Below, piece by piece: positions 25,318 through 34,633 of a stretch of DNA of 64,000 bases. Below the pieces are notes generated by a model that worked only from the letters and a program-made list of their open reading frames with translations, was not told the DNA's origin and did not search any database. Position 1 is the first letter of the stretch; each line of letters begins with the position of its first letter. The position numbers were made by a program, and so were the translations under genes. This DNA comes from Streptomyces sp. col6 (GTDB taxonomy: Bacteria > Actinomycetota > Actinomycetes > Streptomycetales > Streptomycetaceae): contig NZ_RDBL01000006.1 in assembly GCF_008042035.1 (NCBI RefSeq), positions 1,484,807 through 1,548,806 of the forward strand. Reading direction: 5' to 3'.

Positions 25318-26742
25318 ATGGGTAGGACACTCGCGGAGAAGGTTTGGGACGACCATGTCGTCCGGCGCGCCGAGGGCGAGCCCGACCTCCTCTTCATCGA
25401 TCTGCACCTGCTGCACGAGGTGACCAGCCCGCAGGCCTTCGACGGTCTGCGGCAGGCCGGACGCCCGGTGCGGCGCCTCGACCTCACCATCGCCACCGAG
25501 GACCACAACACCCCGACCCTCGACATCGACAAGCCGATCGCCGACCCCGTCTCGCGCGCCCAGCTGGAGACGCTGCGCAAGAACTGCGCGGAGTTCGGCG
25601 TCCGGCTGCACCCGCTGGGCGACGTCGAGCAGGGCGTCGTGCACGTGGTGGGCCCCCAGCTGGGCCTGACCCAGCCCGGCACCACCGTGGTCTGCGGCGA
25701 CTCCCACACCTCCACGCACGGTGCGTTCGGCGCCCTCGCGTTCGGCATCGGCACCAGCCAGGTCGAGCACGTGCTGGCCACCCAGACGCTGCCGATGGCC
25801 CGCCCGAAGACGATGGCGATCACCGTCGACGGCGAACTGCCCGACGGCGTCACCGCCAAGGACCTGATCCTGGCGATCATCGCCCGGATCGGCACCGGCG
25901 GCGGCCAGGGCTACATCCTCGAATACCGCGGTTCCGCCATCGAGAAGCTCTCGATGGAGGCCCGGATGACCATCTGCAACATGTCGATCGAGGCCGGCGC
26001 GCGGGCGGGCATGATCGCCCCCGACGAGACCACCTTCGACTACCTCAAGGGCCGCGACCACGCCCCGCAGGGCGAGGACTGGGACGCCGCCGTCGCGTAC
26101 TGGAAGACGCTGCGCACCGACGACGACGCGGTCTTCGACGCCGAGGTGGTCATCGAAGCCGCCGAGCTGGCGCCGTTCGTCACCTGGGGCACCAACCCCG
26201 GCCAAGGCGCGCCCCTGTCGGCCAACGTCCCCGATCCCGCTTCGTACGAGGACGCCTCGGAGCGCAACGCCGCCGAAAAGGCCCTGGAGTACATGGGGTT
26301 GACCGCCGGGCAGCCGCTGCGCGAGATCAGCGTGGACACCGTCTTCGTAGGCTCCTGCACCAACGGCCGCATCGAGGACCTGCGCAACGCCGCCGCGATC
26401 CTGGACGGCCGCAAAGTCGCCGACGGCGTACGGATGCTGGTCGTCCCGGGCTCCGTCCGGGTCGCCCTCCAGGCCGTCGACGAGGGCCTGGACAAGGTCT
26501 TCACCGCCGCCGGCGCCGAATGGCGGCACGCGGGCTGCTCGATGTGCCTCGGTATGAACCCCGACCAGCTGGCCCCCGGCGAGCGCTCCGCCTCCACCTC
26601 GAACCGCAACTTCGAGGGTCGGCAGGGCAAGGGCGGCCGTACGCACCTGGTCTCCCCGCAGGTCGCCGCCGCCACCGCCGTGCTGGGCCATCTGGCCTCG
26701 CCCGCCGACCTGTCCGACGACCGCACGCCCGCCGGAGTCTGA
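25318..26742 (+). CDS. leuC: 3-isopropylmalate dehydratase large subunit
   Basis: 474 residues from ATG 25318, preceded by GGAGGG; much longer open reading upstream lies antisense to ndgR and is rejected. With LeuD it isomerises 2- to 3-isopropylmalate, the second step of leucine synthesis. The three [4Fe-4S] ligands are visible: Cys347 in VGSCTNGR, and Cys407 and Cys410 in CSMC. Substrate motifs ([12 protein letters not shown] near 139; [10 protein letters not shown] near 425) are intact. leuD follows after 5 nt. Regulation by the divergent NdgR is expected. Confidence 0.97.
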   Translation: MGRTLAEKVWDDHVVRRAEGEPDLLFIDLHLLHEVTSPQAFDGLRQAGRPVRRLDLTIATEDHNTPTLDIDKPIADPVSRAQLETLRKNCAEFGVRLHPLGDVEQGVVHVVGPQLGLTQPGTTVVCGDSHTSTHGAFGALAFGIGTSQVEHVLATQTLPMARPKTMAITVDGELPDGVTAKDLILAIIARIGTGGGQGYILEYRGSAIEKLSMEARMTICNMSIEAGARAGMIAPDETTFDYLKGRDHAPQGEDWDAAVAYWKTLRTDDDAVFDAEVVIEAAELAPFVTWGTNPGQGAPLSANVPDPASYEDASERNAAEKALEYMGLTAGQPLREISVDTVFVGSCTNGRIEDLRNAAAILDGRKVADGVRMLVVPGSVRVALQAVDEGLDKVFTAAGAEWRHAGCSMCLGMNPDQLAPGERSASTSNRNFEGRQGKGGRTHLVSPQVAAATAVLGHLASPADLSDDRTPAGV

Positions 26743-26747
26743 GAATC

Positions 26748-27341
26748 ATGGAAGCTTTCACCACGCACACCGGCCGGGCCGTCCCGCTGCGCCGCAGCAA
26801 CGTCGACACCGACCAGATCATCCCCGCCCACTGGCTGAAGAAGGTCACCCGGGACGGCTTCGAGGACGGGCTCTTCGAGGCCTGGCGCAAGGACGAGACC
26901 TTCGTCCTCAACCGCCCCGAGCGCGAGGGCGCCTCGGTCCTGGTGGCCGGCCCCGACTTCGGCACCGGCTCCTCCCGCGAGCACGCCGTCTGGGCGCTGC
27001 AGAACTACGGGTTCAAGGCCGTCGTCTCCTCCCGGTTCGCCGACATCTTCCGCGGCAACTCGCTGAAGAACGGTCTGCTGACCGTGGTCCTGGACCAGAA
27101 GACCGTCGACGCCCTCTGGGAGCTGACGGAGGCCGACCCGACGGCCGAGGTGACCGTCGACCTGGAGGCCCGGCAGGTCCGCGCCGAGGGCATCACGGCC
27201 GACTTCGAGCTCGACGAGAACGCCCGCTGGCGGCTGCTGAACGGCCTGGACGACATCAGCCTCACCCTTCAGAACGAAGCCGACATCGCGGCTTACGAGG
27301 CGGCCCGGCCGGCCTACAAGCCACGCACAATTCACGCCTGA
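26748..27341 (+). CDS. leuD: 3-isopropylmalate dehydratase small subunit
   Basis: 197 residues from ATG 26748, 5 nt after leuC. It forms the swivel domain of the heterodimer, with [15 protein letters not shown] near 19-33 and [11 protein letters not shown] near 70-80, the loop that orients substrate over the LeuC cluster. The length is normal. A 16-bp terminator 15 nt downstream ends the leuCD operon. Confidence 0.97.
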   Translation: MEAFTTHTGRAVPLRRSNVDTDQIIPAHWLKKVTRDGFEDGLFEAWRKDETFVLNRPEREGASVLVAGPDFGTGSSREHAVWALQNYGFKAVVSSRFADIFRGNSLKNGLLTVVLDQKTVDALWELTEADPTAEVTVDLEARQVRAEGITADFELDENARWRLLNGLDDISLTLQNEADIAAYEAARPAYKPRTIHA

Positions 27342-27356
27342 TCAGCGCGTTTTCAG

Positions 27357-27392
27357 GACTGCGCCCCCTGCCTTCTGGTAGGGGGCGCAGTC
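27357..27392 (+). terminator. Terminator of leuCD
   Basis: 16-bp arms with a single G-U pair and a TTCT loop, followed by a T-rich stretch (GTTTGTTG). Confidence 0.85.
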
Positions 27393-27445
27393 GTTTGTTG
27401 GGACCCCGTCGGGCGACAACTCGCCCCAGATGGCACAATCGGTGC

Positions 27446-27673
27446 ATGGAACGCGACAGCCAACTCAAGCTTTACGGCCAAGTCGCCGACCAATTGAAGG
27501 AAGCGCACTCCCGGGTGCGCGCACTGCAAGTCCCGGACGGCGTAAGGATGGCGTTGAACCGGAAGCTGATGGTCGTGACGGCCACGGCGAAGCACGATCT
27601 CCCGGGCGCGGCAAGGCGTCTGGACCGGTTGATGAAGGACCTCGACGAGGGCCGATTCCCCGAAGGTGACTGA
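27446..27673 (+). CDS. Conserved 75-residue hypothetical protein
   Basis: Starts at ATG 27446 (MERDSQLKLYGQ); the open frame runs further upstream through the leuCD terminator and is rejected there. The product is basic and helical, with LKEAHSRVRALQVPDGVRMA then LNRKLMVVTATAKHDL and a final KDLDEGRFP. There is no signal peptide or membrane segment. No ribosome-binding site is obvious and a CACAAT box ends 6 nt before the ATG, so a leaderless mRNA is possible. It sits between leuD and hupS, a position where streptomycetes keep a small conserved gene. The function is not recognised. Confidence 0.72.
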   Translation: MERDSQLKLYGQVADQLKEAHSRVRALQVPDGVRMALNRKLMVVTATAKHDLPGAARRLDRLMKDLDEGRFPEGD

Positions 27674-27816
27674 CTCCGCAGAACTGCGCAGCGGTCGACT
27701 TCGTTGCGGCACTAGGGTGATTAGCCCGTTTCGTGTTTGATTTGCGGTATATATCTGCCTAACGTGCGAAAAAGCCTGAACAGATTCGTTCCGGCAATGT
27801 CTCCGAAGGGGAAGAC

Positions 27817-28482
27817 GTGAACAAGGCGCAGCTCGTAGAAGCGATTGCCGACAAGGTCGGCGGCCGGCAGCAGGCCGCGGACGCCGTCGACGCGGTGCTC
27901 GACGCGATCGTCCGTGCGGTTGTCGCGGGGGACCGGGTCTCGGTCACCGGCTTCGGCTCGTTCGAGAAGGTCGACCGCCCCGCCCGCTACGCCCGCAACC
28001 CGCAGACGGGTGAGCGCGTGCGGGTCAAGAAGACCTCGGTGCCCCGTTTCCGCGCGGGCCAGGGCTTCAAGGACCTGGTCAGCGGCTCCAAGAAGCTCCC
28101 CAAGAACGACGTGGCCGTGAAGAAGGCCCCCAAGGGCAGCCTCTCGGGCGGTTCTTCCACCCGTACGACGGCCAAGGCCGCCGCCAAGAAGGCCACCGCG
28201 AAGAAGGCCGTGGCGAAGAAGGCCACCGCCAAGAAGGCGACCCCGGCGAAGAAGACCACCGCCGCCGCCAAGAAGACCACCGCGAAGAAGACGTCGCCGG
28301 CGAAGAAGACGACGACGGCCGCCGCGAAGAAGGCCACCCCGGCGGCGTCGAAGTCGGCGGCGAAGAAGACCACCGCCGCCAAGACCGCGCCCGCCAAGAA
28401 GACCACGGCGAAGAAGGCGCCCGCGAAGAAGACCACCGCGCGCAAGACCACGGCCAAGAAGGCCACCGCGCGCAAGAAGTGA
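27817..28482 (+). CDS. hupS: HU-family nucleoid protein with histone-like tail
   Basis: 221 residues from GTG 27817, with GAAGGGGAAG upstream. Residues 1-93 are a standard HU domain (VTGFGSFEKVDRPAR and RNPQTGERVRVKK carry the DNA-binding arm). Residues ~100-221 are an almost pure Lys/Ala/Thr tail with repeated AKKTT, AKKAT and AKKAP units, resembling histone H1. This HU-tail fusion is HupS of Streptomyces, which compacts the spore nucleoid. A bare HU would be ~93 residues. The gene stands alone and is followed by a strong terminator. The repetitive tail could vary in length between strains. Confidence 0.95.
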   Translation: MNKAQLVEAIADKVGGRQQAADAVDAVLDAIVRAVVAGDRVSVTGFGSFEKVDRPARYARNPQTGERVRVKKTSVPRFRAGQGFKDLVSGSKKLPKNDVAVKKAPKGSLSGGSSTRTTAKAAAKKATAKKAVAKKATAKKATPAKKTTAAAKKTTAKKTSPAKKTTTAAAKKATPAASKSAAKKTTAAKTAPAKKTTAKKAPAKKTTARKTTAKKATARKK

Positions 28483-28510
28483 GACCGGGCCACAGGGCCC
28501 CCACACGCGC

Positions 28511-28542
28511 CGGGCCGGGCTCCCCTCGGGGAGCCCGGCCCG
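28511..28542 (+). terminator. Terminator of hupS
   Basis: Perfect 15-bp arms (CGGGCCGGGCTCCCC and its complement) lie 28 nt after the stop codon with almost no loop. It also faces the end of the converging 67-residue ORF. Confidence 0.85.
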
Positions 28543-28575
28543 CGGGCTGTCCGGGGGCATCCCCCTCGGACGGGC

Positions 28576-28779
28576 TCAGAACGTCTGCAGCGTCACCAGG
28601 GTGATCCGCAGCGCGGCCCCCTCGCCCTCGCCCTCGATCCGCACCCGTTGACCCGGACGCAGCAGCCGCAGGCCGCCGGCGTCGAAGGCCGCCGCGCCGA
28701 AGTCCACCGGGGTGCCGTCGTCGAGCAGCACACTGCCGCTGCGGGTCACGGGGTCGTACGTGTACGAGGTCGCCTGCAT
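28576..28779 (-). CDS. Conserved 67-residue hypothetical protein
   Basis: ATG 28779 begins MQATSYTYDPVTRSGSVLLD. The sequence alternates short beta strands (GSVLLDDGTPVDFG, RVRIEGEGEGAALRITLVTL), as in a small five-stranded barrel resembling cold-shock/OB folds, but without RNP motifs. There are no cysteines and no signal. It lies 9 nt after cofC on the same strand and is probably co-transcribed with it. The function is not recognised; a nucleic-acid-binding role is only a guess from the fold. Confidence 0.7.
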   Translation of the reverse strand: MQATSYTYDPVTRSGSVLLDDGTPVDFGAAAFDAGGLRLLRPGQRVRIEGEGEGAALRITLVTLQTF

Positions 28780-28788
28780 GGAGGCAGA

Positions 28789-29472
28789 CTATCGGTCCCG
28801 GGAGGAGGCCCCGGCGGCCCAGCGGCCCGCCGTGAACGGGCCGACGCCCAGCACCAGCGCCGCCCGCAGATCCTCGCCGGTGTCCACGTCCCGGCGCACC
28901 GAATCGATCCCCGGCAGCGTGATTTCCACCGCCCCCGACGCCAGGTGCCGCGCCCGCGACGGGCCACCGAAAGCGGGCCGCAATTCCACCCCCGGACCGG
29001 CCGACAGAAATGTCGTCCCGATTCCCGCCGCATCGGGAACAAATGCGCGGGGAAAAGCGGCAGAGAATTCGAGGACCCGGGACAATTCCGCCGGGCGCAG
29101 TGCGGGCAGATCCGCGTTGAGCGCGGCGACCGGCGCCCCCGGCCGGGCCGTCCGGGCCACGCGCTCACCGTGCGCGAGGGCCGCGTTGAGCCCCGCCGCC
29201 GGCGAGTCGGGCACGACCAGGGCGCCGAGCGCGGCCAGCGCCGCCCCCGCCGCCGTGTCGTCCGTGACGACCACCACATCCGCCACGTCCGGGCAGGACA
29301 GCGCGGCGGCCACCGTGTCACGGGCGAAGGCGAGGGCCAGCCGGGGCCGCAACAGGGCGCCGGAGGCGGGCGCCAGCCTGCTCTTGGCCCGCGCCAGGGG
29401 CTTCAACGGGACGACCAGCGACCAGCGGCCGGCCGGTCCGGTGTTCGTGGCGGTCCCTGACTCGATACGCAT
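28789..29472 (-). CDS. cofC: 2-phospho-L-lactate guanylyltransferase
   Basis: 227 residues from ATG 29472. The nucleotidyltransferase signature VVPLKPLARAKSRLAP appears near 20-35, then ADVVVVTDD near 65 and ALNADLPALRP near 118, where Asp residues would bind Mg-GTP. The enzyme makes the activated lactate (or phosphoenolpyruvate) precursor of coenzyme F420, a deazaflavin used by many actinomycete oxidoreductases. The other F420 genes are not in this window. Length and motifs are normal for CofC. Confidence 0.88.
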   Translation of the reverse strand: MRIESGTATNTGPAGRWSLVVPLKPLARAKSRLAPASGALLRPRLALAFARDTVAAALSCPDVADVVVVTDDTAAGAALAALGALVVPDSPAAGLNAALAHGERVARTARPGAPVAALNADLPALRPAELSRVLEFSAAFPRAFVPDAAGIGTTFLSAGPGVELRPAFGGPSRARHLASGAVEITLPGIDSVRRDVDTGEDLRAALVLGVGPFTAGRWAAGASSRDR

Positions 29473-29635
29473 CGCCGCCTATTCTCGCCTGCCGGTGCGC
29501 CGACCCGGAGGGGCGCTCCCGGGGGCGAGGCGTACGGTGTTCTCGACAGAGCAGGGGCCTGGGGCGAGACTTGACCCTCGGTAGTCAGGCAGCACAACAG
29601 CTCCATAGTCCCGTTCACAGAGGAAAGGTGTCCGA

Positions 29636-30388
29636 GTGTCCCGCCGCAGAATCGGCTTCTGGTACCGCCTGGCGGCGGTCATCGCGAAACCGCCGCTGGT
29701 GGTTCTGTTCAAGCGCGACTGGCGGGGAATGGACCACATTCCGGCCGAGGGCGGATTCATCACCGCGGTCAACCACAACTCGTACCTGGACCCGCTCTCG
29801 TACGGGCACTTCCAGTACAACACCGGCCGCGTGCCGCGGTTCCTGGCCAAGGCGGGGCTCTTCAAGGCCCCCTTCGTCGGCATGATGCTGCGCGGCACCG
29901 GCCAGATCCCCGTCTACCGCGAGACCACCAACGCGCTGGACGCCTTCCGGGCCGCCGTGAACGCCATCGAGAGCGGCGAGTGCGTCTGCTTCTACCCCGA
30001 GGGCACCCTCACCCGGGACCCCGGCATGTGGCCGATGGCAGGCAAGACCGGCGCCGCCCGCGTCGCGTTGATGACCAGGGCCCCCGTCATCCCGGTCGCG
30101 CAGTGGGGCGCCAACGAGGCGATGCCCCCCTACGCCACGGAGAAGAAGGTGCGCCTCCTGCCCCGCAAGACCCTCCGGGTCCAGGCGGGGCCGGCCGTCG
30201 ACCTCTCCCGGTTCTACGACAAGGAACCGACGCCCGAGCTGCTGCGCGAGGCCACCGAGGTGATCATGCGGGCGGTCACCGCGCAACTGGAGGAGATCCG
30301 GGGGCAGCAGGCACCCGCCGAGCCCTACGATCACCGCAAGGCCCGCGCCGAACAGCGGCGCAGGGCCCAAGGAGAGGGACTCACGTGA
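29636..30388 (+). CDS. plsC: 1-acylglycerol-3-phosphate acyltransferase
   Basis: 250 residues from GTG 29636, with AGAGGAAAGG upstream. The HX4D motif is His47-Asp52 in NHNSYLDP, and FYPEGTLTRD near 119-128 is the second acyltransferase motif. It acylates lysophosphatidate to phosphatidate on the cytosolic membrane face. The C-terminus is basic (YDHRKARAEQRRRAQ). The stop overlaps the gpsA start by 4 nt (GTGA), which links two steps of phospholipid synthesis in one operon. Exact acyl acceptor preference cannot be read from sequence. Confidence 0.9.
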   Translation: MSRRRIGFWYRLAAVIAKPPLVVLFKRDWRGMDHIPAEGGFITAVNHNSYLDPLSYGHFQYNTGRVPRFLAKAGLFKAPFVGMMLRGTGQIPVYRETTNALDAFRAAVNAIESGECVCFYPEGTLTRDPGMWPMAGKTGAARVALMTRAPVIPVAQWGANEAMPPYATEKKVRLLPRKTLRVQAGPAVDLSRFYDKEPTPELLREATEVIMRAVTAQLEEIRGQQAPAEPYDHRKARAEQRRRAQGEGLT

Positions 30389-31395
30389 CGCACCCCGCGA
30401 AGGCCGCCGTCTTCGGAACCGGCTCATGGGGTACGGCCTTCGCCATCGTCCTCGCGGACGCCGGCTGCGAGGTGACGCTCTGGGGCCGCCGGGCCGAGGT
30501 CGCCGAGGCCGTCAACACCACCCGCACCAACCCCGACTACCTGCCGGGCATCGAGCTGCCCGCCTCGGTCCGGGCCACCACGGACGCCGCCGAGGCGCTG
30601 CGCGGCGCCGACTTCGCGGTCCTCGTGGTGCCCTCCCAGACCCTGCGCGCCAACCTCGCCGACTGGGCCCCGCACCTGGAGCCGCAGACGGTGCTGGTCT
30701 CCCTGATGAAGGGCGTCGAACTCGGCACCGCCAAGCGGATGAGCGAGGTCATCGAGGACGTCACCGGGGTGTCCCCGGACCGCGTCGCCGTCGTCACCGG
30801 CCCCAACCTCGCCAAGGAGATCGCCGAACGCCGCCCCGCCGCGGCCGTCGTCGCCTGCCGGGACGAGTCCGTCGCCCAGCGCCTCCAGGCCGCCTGCCAC
30901 ACCCCGTACTTCCGCCCGTACACCAGCACCGACGTGGTCGGCTGCGAGCTCGGCGGGGCCGTCAAGAACGTCATCGGTCTCGCCGTCGGCATCGCGGACG
31001 GCATGGGGCTCGGCGACAACGCCAAGGGCTCGCTCATCACCCGGGGCCTCGCCGAGACGATCCGGCTGGGCGCGGCCATGGGCGCCGACCCGCTGACCTT
31101 CTCCGGACTCGCCGGTCTCGGCGACCTGGTGGCCACCTGCTCCTCGCCGCTCTCGCGCAACCACACCTTCGGCACCAACCTCGGCCGGGGCATGACGCTC
31201 CAGGAGACCATCGCGGTCACCAAGCAGACCGCCGAGGGCGTCAAGTCCTGCGAGTCGGTGCTCGACCTGGCCCGCAGGCACGGCGTCGAGATGCCGCTGA
31301 CCGAGACGGTCGTCGGCATCGTCCACGAGGGCAAGCCGCCGATGGTCGCCCTCAAGGAGCTGATGTCGCGCAGCGCCAAGGCCGAACGGCACTGA
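30385..31395 (+). CDS. gpsA: Glycerol-3-phosphate dehydrogenase [NAD(P)+]
   Basis: 336 residues from GTG 30385, overlapping plsC by 4 nt. The dinucleotide-binding motif is GTGSWGTA near 10-17, TGPNLAKE lies near 137, and the catalytic lysine in GGAVKNVIGLAVGIADG near 193. It reduces dihydroxyacetone phosphate to sn-glycerol 3-phosphate, the backbone that plsC-type enzymes acylate. The length and all motifs are normal. ddlA follows after 69 nt from its own probable promoter. Confidence 0.97.
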   Translation: MTHPAKAAVFGTGSWGTAFAIVLADAGCEVTLWGRRAEVAEAVNTTRTNPDYLPGIELPASVRATTDAAEALRGADFAVLVVPSQTLRANLADWAPHLEPQTVLVSLMKGVELGTAKRMSEVIEDVTGVSPDRVAVVTGPNLAKEIAERRPAAAVVACRDESVAQRLQAACHTPYFRPYTSTDVVGCELGGAVKNVIGLAVGIADGMGLGDNAKGSLITRGLAETIRLGAAMGADPLTFSGLAGLGDLVATCSSPLSRNHTFGTNLGRGMTLQETIAVTKQTAEGVKSCESVLDLARRHGVEMPLTETVVGIVHEGKPPMVALKELMSRSAKAERH

Positions 31396-31449
31396 CCCCG
31401 TTCGGCCCCGGGCGGCCCGTGCCACGCTGACGCGACCGGTACCAGCAGG

Positions 31450-31455
31450 TACGCT
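31450..31455 (+). promoter_or_regulatory. Candidate -10 box (TACGCT) of ddlA
   Basis: TACGCT ends 9 nt before the ATG at 31465, which has no ribosome-binding site, consistent with a leaderless or nearly leaderless mRNA. Confidence 0.35.
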
Positions 31456-31464
31456 CATCGCGAT

Positions 31465-32622
31465 ATGAGCAGCGAGAACCTCCCCCAGAGCACGGAGCAG
31501 CAGCTCCGCAAGCCGCGCGTGGCCGTCGTGTTCGGCGGCCGCAGCTCCGAACACGGCATTTCGGTGGTCACGGCCGGTGCCGTCCTGAACGCCATCGACC
31601 GGACCACGTACGACGTCCTGCCGATCGGCATCACGACGGACGGCCGCTGGGCGCTCACCGCCGACGAACCGGACCGCATGGCCATCGCGGACCGGCGGAT
31701 GCCGGACGTGGACCAGCTGGCCGAGTCCGACGAGGGCGGCGTCGTACTCTCCGTCGACCCCGGCAGCCGCGAAGTGGTCTATACCGAGCCCGGGGCGGTA
31801 CCCAAGGCGCTCGGCGAGGTCGACGTCGTCTTCCCCGTCCTGCACGGCCCGTACGGCGAGGACGGCACCCTCCAGGGCCTCCTGGAGCTGTCCGGCGTGC
31901 CCTACGTGGGCGCCGGCGTCCTCGCCTCGGCGGTCGGCCAGGACAAGGAGTACATGAAGCGGGTCTTCACCTCCTTCGGCCTCCCCGTCGGCCCGTACGT
32001 GGTGGTGCGCCCCCGCGAGTGGGACAACGACCCCGCCGGCGCCCGCGAGCGCATCACCGGCTTCGCCGCCGAGCACGGCTGGCCGCTCTTCATCAAGCCC
32101 GCACGGGCCGGCTCGTCCATCGGCATCACCAAGGTCGACGACGTCTCCGGCCTGGACGCGGCCATCGAGGAGGCCCGCCGCCACGACCCCAAGTTCCTCG
32201 TCGAGTCGCTGCTGCGGGGCCGCGAGATCGAGTGCGGCGTCCTGGAGTTCGAGGACGGGCCGCGCGCCAGCGTGCCCGCCGAGATCCCGCCCGTCACCGC
32301 GCACGACTTCTACGACTTCGAGGCCAAGTACATCGACGCGGCCTCCGGGATCGTGCCGGCGCCTCTCACCGAGGAGCAGACCGCGGAGGTCCAGCGGCTC
32401 GCCGTCGAGGCCTTCGAGGCGTGCTCGTGCGAGGGCCTGGTGCGCGCCGACTTCTTCCTCACCGAGGACGGCACCTTCGTCATCAACGAGATCAACACCC
32501 TGCCGGGCTTCACCCCGATCTCCATGTACCCGCGCATGTGGCAGGAGAGCGGCGTCAGCTACCCGCAGCTGGTGGACCGCCTCCTGCAGGCGGCGCTGAC
32601 CCGGCCGACCGGGCTGCGCTGA
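31465..32622 (+). CDS. ddlA: D-alanine--D-alanine ligase
   Basis: 385 residues. The N-terminal VVFGGRSSEHGIS near 21-33 is the Ddl signature. An ATP-grasp domain follows with LFIKPARAGSSIGITKV near 210-226, and metal/adenine motifs including INEINTLPGFTPISMYP near 341-357. It joins two D-Ala residues for peptidoglycan precursors. The residue following the GF pair in the active loop looks like the D-Ala-specific type rather than VanA-like, but this was judged by eye. Downstream lies a bidirectional terminator. Confidence 0.96.
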   Translation: MSSENLPQSTEQQLRKPRVAVVFGGRSSEHGISVVTAGAVLNAIDRTTYDVLPIGITTDGRWALTADEPDRMAIADRRMPDVDQLAESDEGGVVLSVDPGSREVVYTEPGAVPKALGEVDVVFPVLHGPYGEDGTLQGLLELSGVPYVGAGVLASAVGQDKEYMKRVFTSFGLPVGPYVVVRPREWDNDPAGARERITGFAAEHGWPLFIKPARAGSSIGITKVDDVSGLDAAIEEARRHDPKFLVESLLRGREIECGVLEFEDGPRASVPAEIPPVTAHDFYDFEAKYIDAASGIVPAPLTEEQTAEVQRLAVEAFEACSCEGLVRADFFLTEDGTFVINEINTLPGFTPISMYPRMWQESGVSYPQLVDRLLQAALTRPTGLR

Positions 32623-32637
32623 CCCACCGCACACGGC

Positions 32638-32672
32638 GTAGGGCGTGCGCTCGCAGCGAGCGCACGCCCTAC
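32638..32672. terminator. Bidirectional terminator, 16-bp perfect stem
   Basis: Arms GTAGGGCGTGCGCTCG and its complement with a 3-nt loop lie between converging ddlA and the DUF3515 gene and include the latter's stop codon. Confidence 0.85.
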
Positions 32673-33157
32673 AGCCGGTTCGGCACCGTCTTCTTCACCG
32701 CCGGGGCGAAAGCCGCGAGCGGGGTCGTGTCGTGTGCGTACGCCTCCGAGAGCGAGACCTCGACGTACGCCTTGCGCGAGGTGGTCGTCAGCCGGGGGCC
32801 GTCGTCCTCCCGCTGCTCCAGCATCCAGTTCACACCGTCCGCGGTGATCCCCTTCGACTGGTCGTCGTCCATCTCGGCGGGGCGCTCCACACCGCAGCGC
32901 AGTACGATCGCCCCGTCCCCCCACCCGGCGGTCAGCTCCGAACCGGGTTCCGGATCACCGCGCTCCAGACCGGCGACGGTATCCGGCAGTTCCCTGTCCA
33001 GCGCGCGGCAGTAGGCTGCGGCTTCCGGGGGCGGGGAGGGCACCGCGACCGACGCCGTCGCGTCGCCCGCGGAACAGCCCGCCGCGGCCAGCAACAGCAG
33101 GGCGGCGGACGGACCGAGGAGCACGGGGTGGGGGAGCCGGCGGCTGGAGGACGTCAC
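32669..33157 (-). CDS. DUF3515 lipoprotein
   Basis: 162 residues. A signal peptide with hydrophobic core ALLLLAAAG ends at a lipobox cysteine at 28 (AAAGC), so the protein is membrane-anchored outside the cell. The rest matches the actinobacterial DUF3515 family: CRALDRELPDTV near 50-61, VLRCGVERP near 85, and a Trp-containing GVNWMLEQREDDGPRLTTTS near 109-128. The family has no known biochemical role. It precedes no obvious partner and converges on ddlA; the conserved link to the ddl/thiL neighbourhood is seen across actinomycetes. Confidence 0.85.
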   Translation of the reverse strand: MTSSSRRLPHPVLLGPSAALLLLAAAGCSAGDATASVAVPSPPPEAAAYCRALDRELPDTVAGLERGDPEPGSELTAGWGDGAIVLRCGVERPAEMDDDQSKGITADGVNWMLEQREDDGPRLTTTSRKAYVEVSLSEAYAHDTTPLAAFAPAVKKTVPNRL

Positions 33158-33177
33158 CGGCCCAGCGTAGACGGGGG

Positions 33178-33411
33178 CTACAGGTGAACGACCGGGCAGG
33201 TCAGGGTTCGGGTGATGCCGTCCACTTGCTGGACCCGTGCCACCACCATGCGTCCGAGTTCGTCGACCGTGTCGGCCTGGGCGCGCACGATCACGTCGTA
33301 GGGGCCGGTGACGTCTTCTGCCTGGATCACTCCCGGGATCTTGGAGATGGTCTCGGCGACGATCGACGCCTTGCCCACCTCGGTCTGAATGAGGATGTAC
33401 GCCTGTACCAC
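33178..33411 (-). CDS. Lrp/AsnC-type ligand-binding domain protein
   Basis: 77 residues from GTG 33411, preceded by GGAGG. It is a stand-alone RAM domain (VQAYILIQTEVGKASIVAETI, then IPGVIQAEDVTGPYDVIVRAQ) without the DNA-binding half of Lrp. Such small proteins form rings, bind amino acids and may modulate full-length Lrp/AsnC regulators. The much longer open frame upstream is antisense to thiL and is rejected. It is divergent from thiL across a 240-bp gap. Confidence 0.88.
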   Translation of the reverse strand: MVQAYILIQTEVGKASIVAETISKIPGVIQAEDVTGPYDVIVRAQADTVDELGRMVVARVQQVDGITRTLTCPVVHL

Positions 33412-33651
33412 GGAACCTCCAGGGCGGCCACGAGGATCATGTGGGGGAAAGGGACGCCACGTTATCGCGTCGCCACGCGCAGCGGGGAGACCCACGGGCC
33501 GGATGACGTCCTCAGCGTGGCGTACAGAACGCACAAGTTGACGTATCTCTTGACAGTACCGACAGCAGTGACGGCACGCGACCGCGAGTGGGGCGGCGCG
33601 GACGGGGGACAGGCCGGAGCGTCCGGCCCGACAGATGAGAGGTGACACTCG

Positions 33652-34623
33652 GTGAAGGCAACCGTGGGCGAGTTGGGGGAGTTCGGGCTCATCAGAGAGC
33701 TCACGTCCCGGCTCACCACCACTCCGGCGGTCCGGCTCGGACCGGGCGACGACGCCGCGGTCGTGACCGCCCCCGACCGCAGGGTCGTGGCCAGCACGGA
33801 CATCCTGCTGGAGGGACGGCACTTCCGGCGCGACTGGTCGACGGCGTACGACGTGGGCCGCAAGGCCGCCGCGCAGAACCTCGCCGACATCGCCGCCATG
33901 GGCGCCGTGCCCACCGCGCTGCTCCTCGGGCTCGTCGTCCCCGCCGAACTCCCGGTCACCTGGGCCGCGGAGCTGATGGACGGCCTGCGCGACGAGTGCC
34001 AGGTCGCGGGGGCGGCCGTGGTCGGCGGCGACGTGGTGCGCGGTGACATCATCACCGTCTCGATCACCGCGCTCGGCGACCTGCGCAACCACGAACCCGT
34101 CACCCGGGCCGGCGCCCAGCCCGGGGACGTCGTCGCGGTCACCGGCTGGCTCGGCTGGTCCGCCGCCGGGTACGCCGTGCTCTCCCGGGGCTTCCGCTCG
34201 CCGCGCGCCTTCGTGGAGGCGCACCGCCGCCCCGAACCGCCGTACCACGCGGGCCCCGCGGCCGCCGGGCTCGGCGCCACCGCCATGACCGACGTCAGCG
34301 ACGGGCTCGTCGCCGACCTCGGGCACATCGCCGAGGCCAGCAAGGTCCGCATCGACCTGCGCTCCGGGCTCATCGACGTACCGTCCCAGATGTCGGACAT
34401 CGGGCAGGCCGTCGGCGTCGACCCGCTCCAGTGGGTCCTCACCGGGGGCGAGGACCACGCGATCGTCGCCACCTTCCCGGCCGATGTGAAGCTGCCGGCC
34501 CGCTGGAAGGTGATCGGCGAGGTCCTCAACCCCTCGGCGCTGCCCCAGGTGACGGTCGACGGGGCGCCCTGGACCAGCAAGAACGGCTGGGACCACTTCG
34601 GCGACATCGAGGACGCCCAGTAG
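33652..34623 (+). CDS. thiL: Thiamine-monophosphate kinase
   Basis: 323 residues from GTG 33652, with GAGAGGTGA upstream. It phosphorylates thiamine monophosphate to the active cofactor thiamine pyrophosphate. The N-terminal [10 protein letters not shown] near 31-40 and [10 protein letters not shown] near 56-65 carry Mg-ATP ligands, and [17 protein letters not shown] near 213-229 is the second conserved motif of the AIR-synthase-like fold. thiD starts 10 nt after the stop, so the two thiamine genes are adjacent though thiD may have its own start site. Confidence 0.95.
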   Translation: MKATVGELGEFGLIRELTSRLTTTPAVRLGPGDDAAVVTAPDRRVVASTDILLEGRHFRRDWSTAYDVGRKAAAQNLADIAAMGAVPTALLLGLVVPAELPVTWAAELMDGLRDECQVAGAAVVGGDVVRGDIITVSITALGDLRNHEPVTRAGAQPGDVVAVTGWLGWSAAGYAVLSRGFRSPRAFVEAHRRPEPPYHAGPAAAGLGATAMTDVSDGLVADLGHIAEASKVRIDLRSGLIDVPSQMSDIGQAVGVDPLQWVLTGGEDHAIVATFPADVKLPARWKVIGEVLNPSALPQVTVDGAPWTSKNGWDHFGDIEDAQ

Positions 34624-34626
34624 ATT
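34621..34626 (+). promoter_or_regulatory. Candidate -10 box (TAGATT) of thiD
   Basis: The thiL stop codon TAG forms part of TAGATT, which ends 7 nt before the thiD ATG at 34634. No ribosome-binding site precedes that ATG. Confidence 0.35.
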
Positions 34627-34633
34627 GCGGCGT

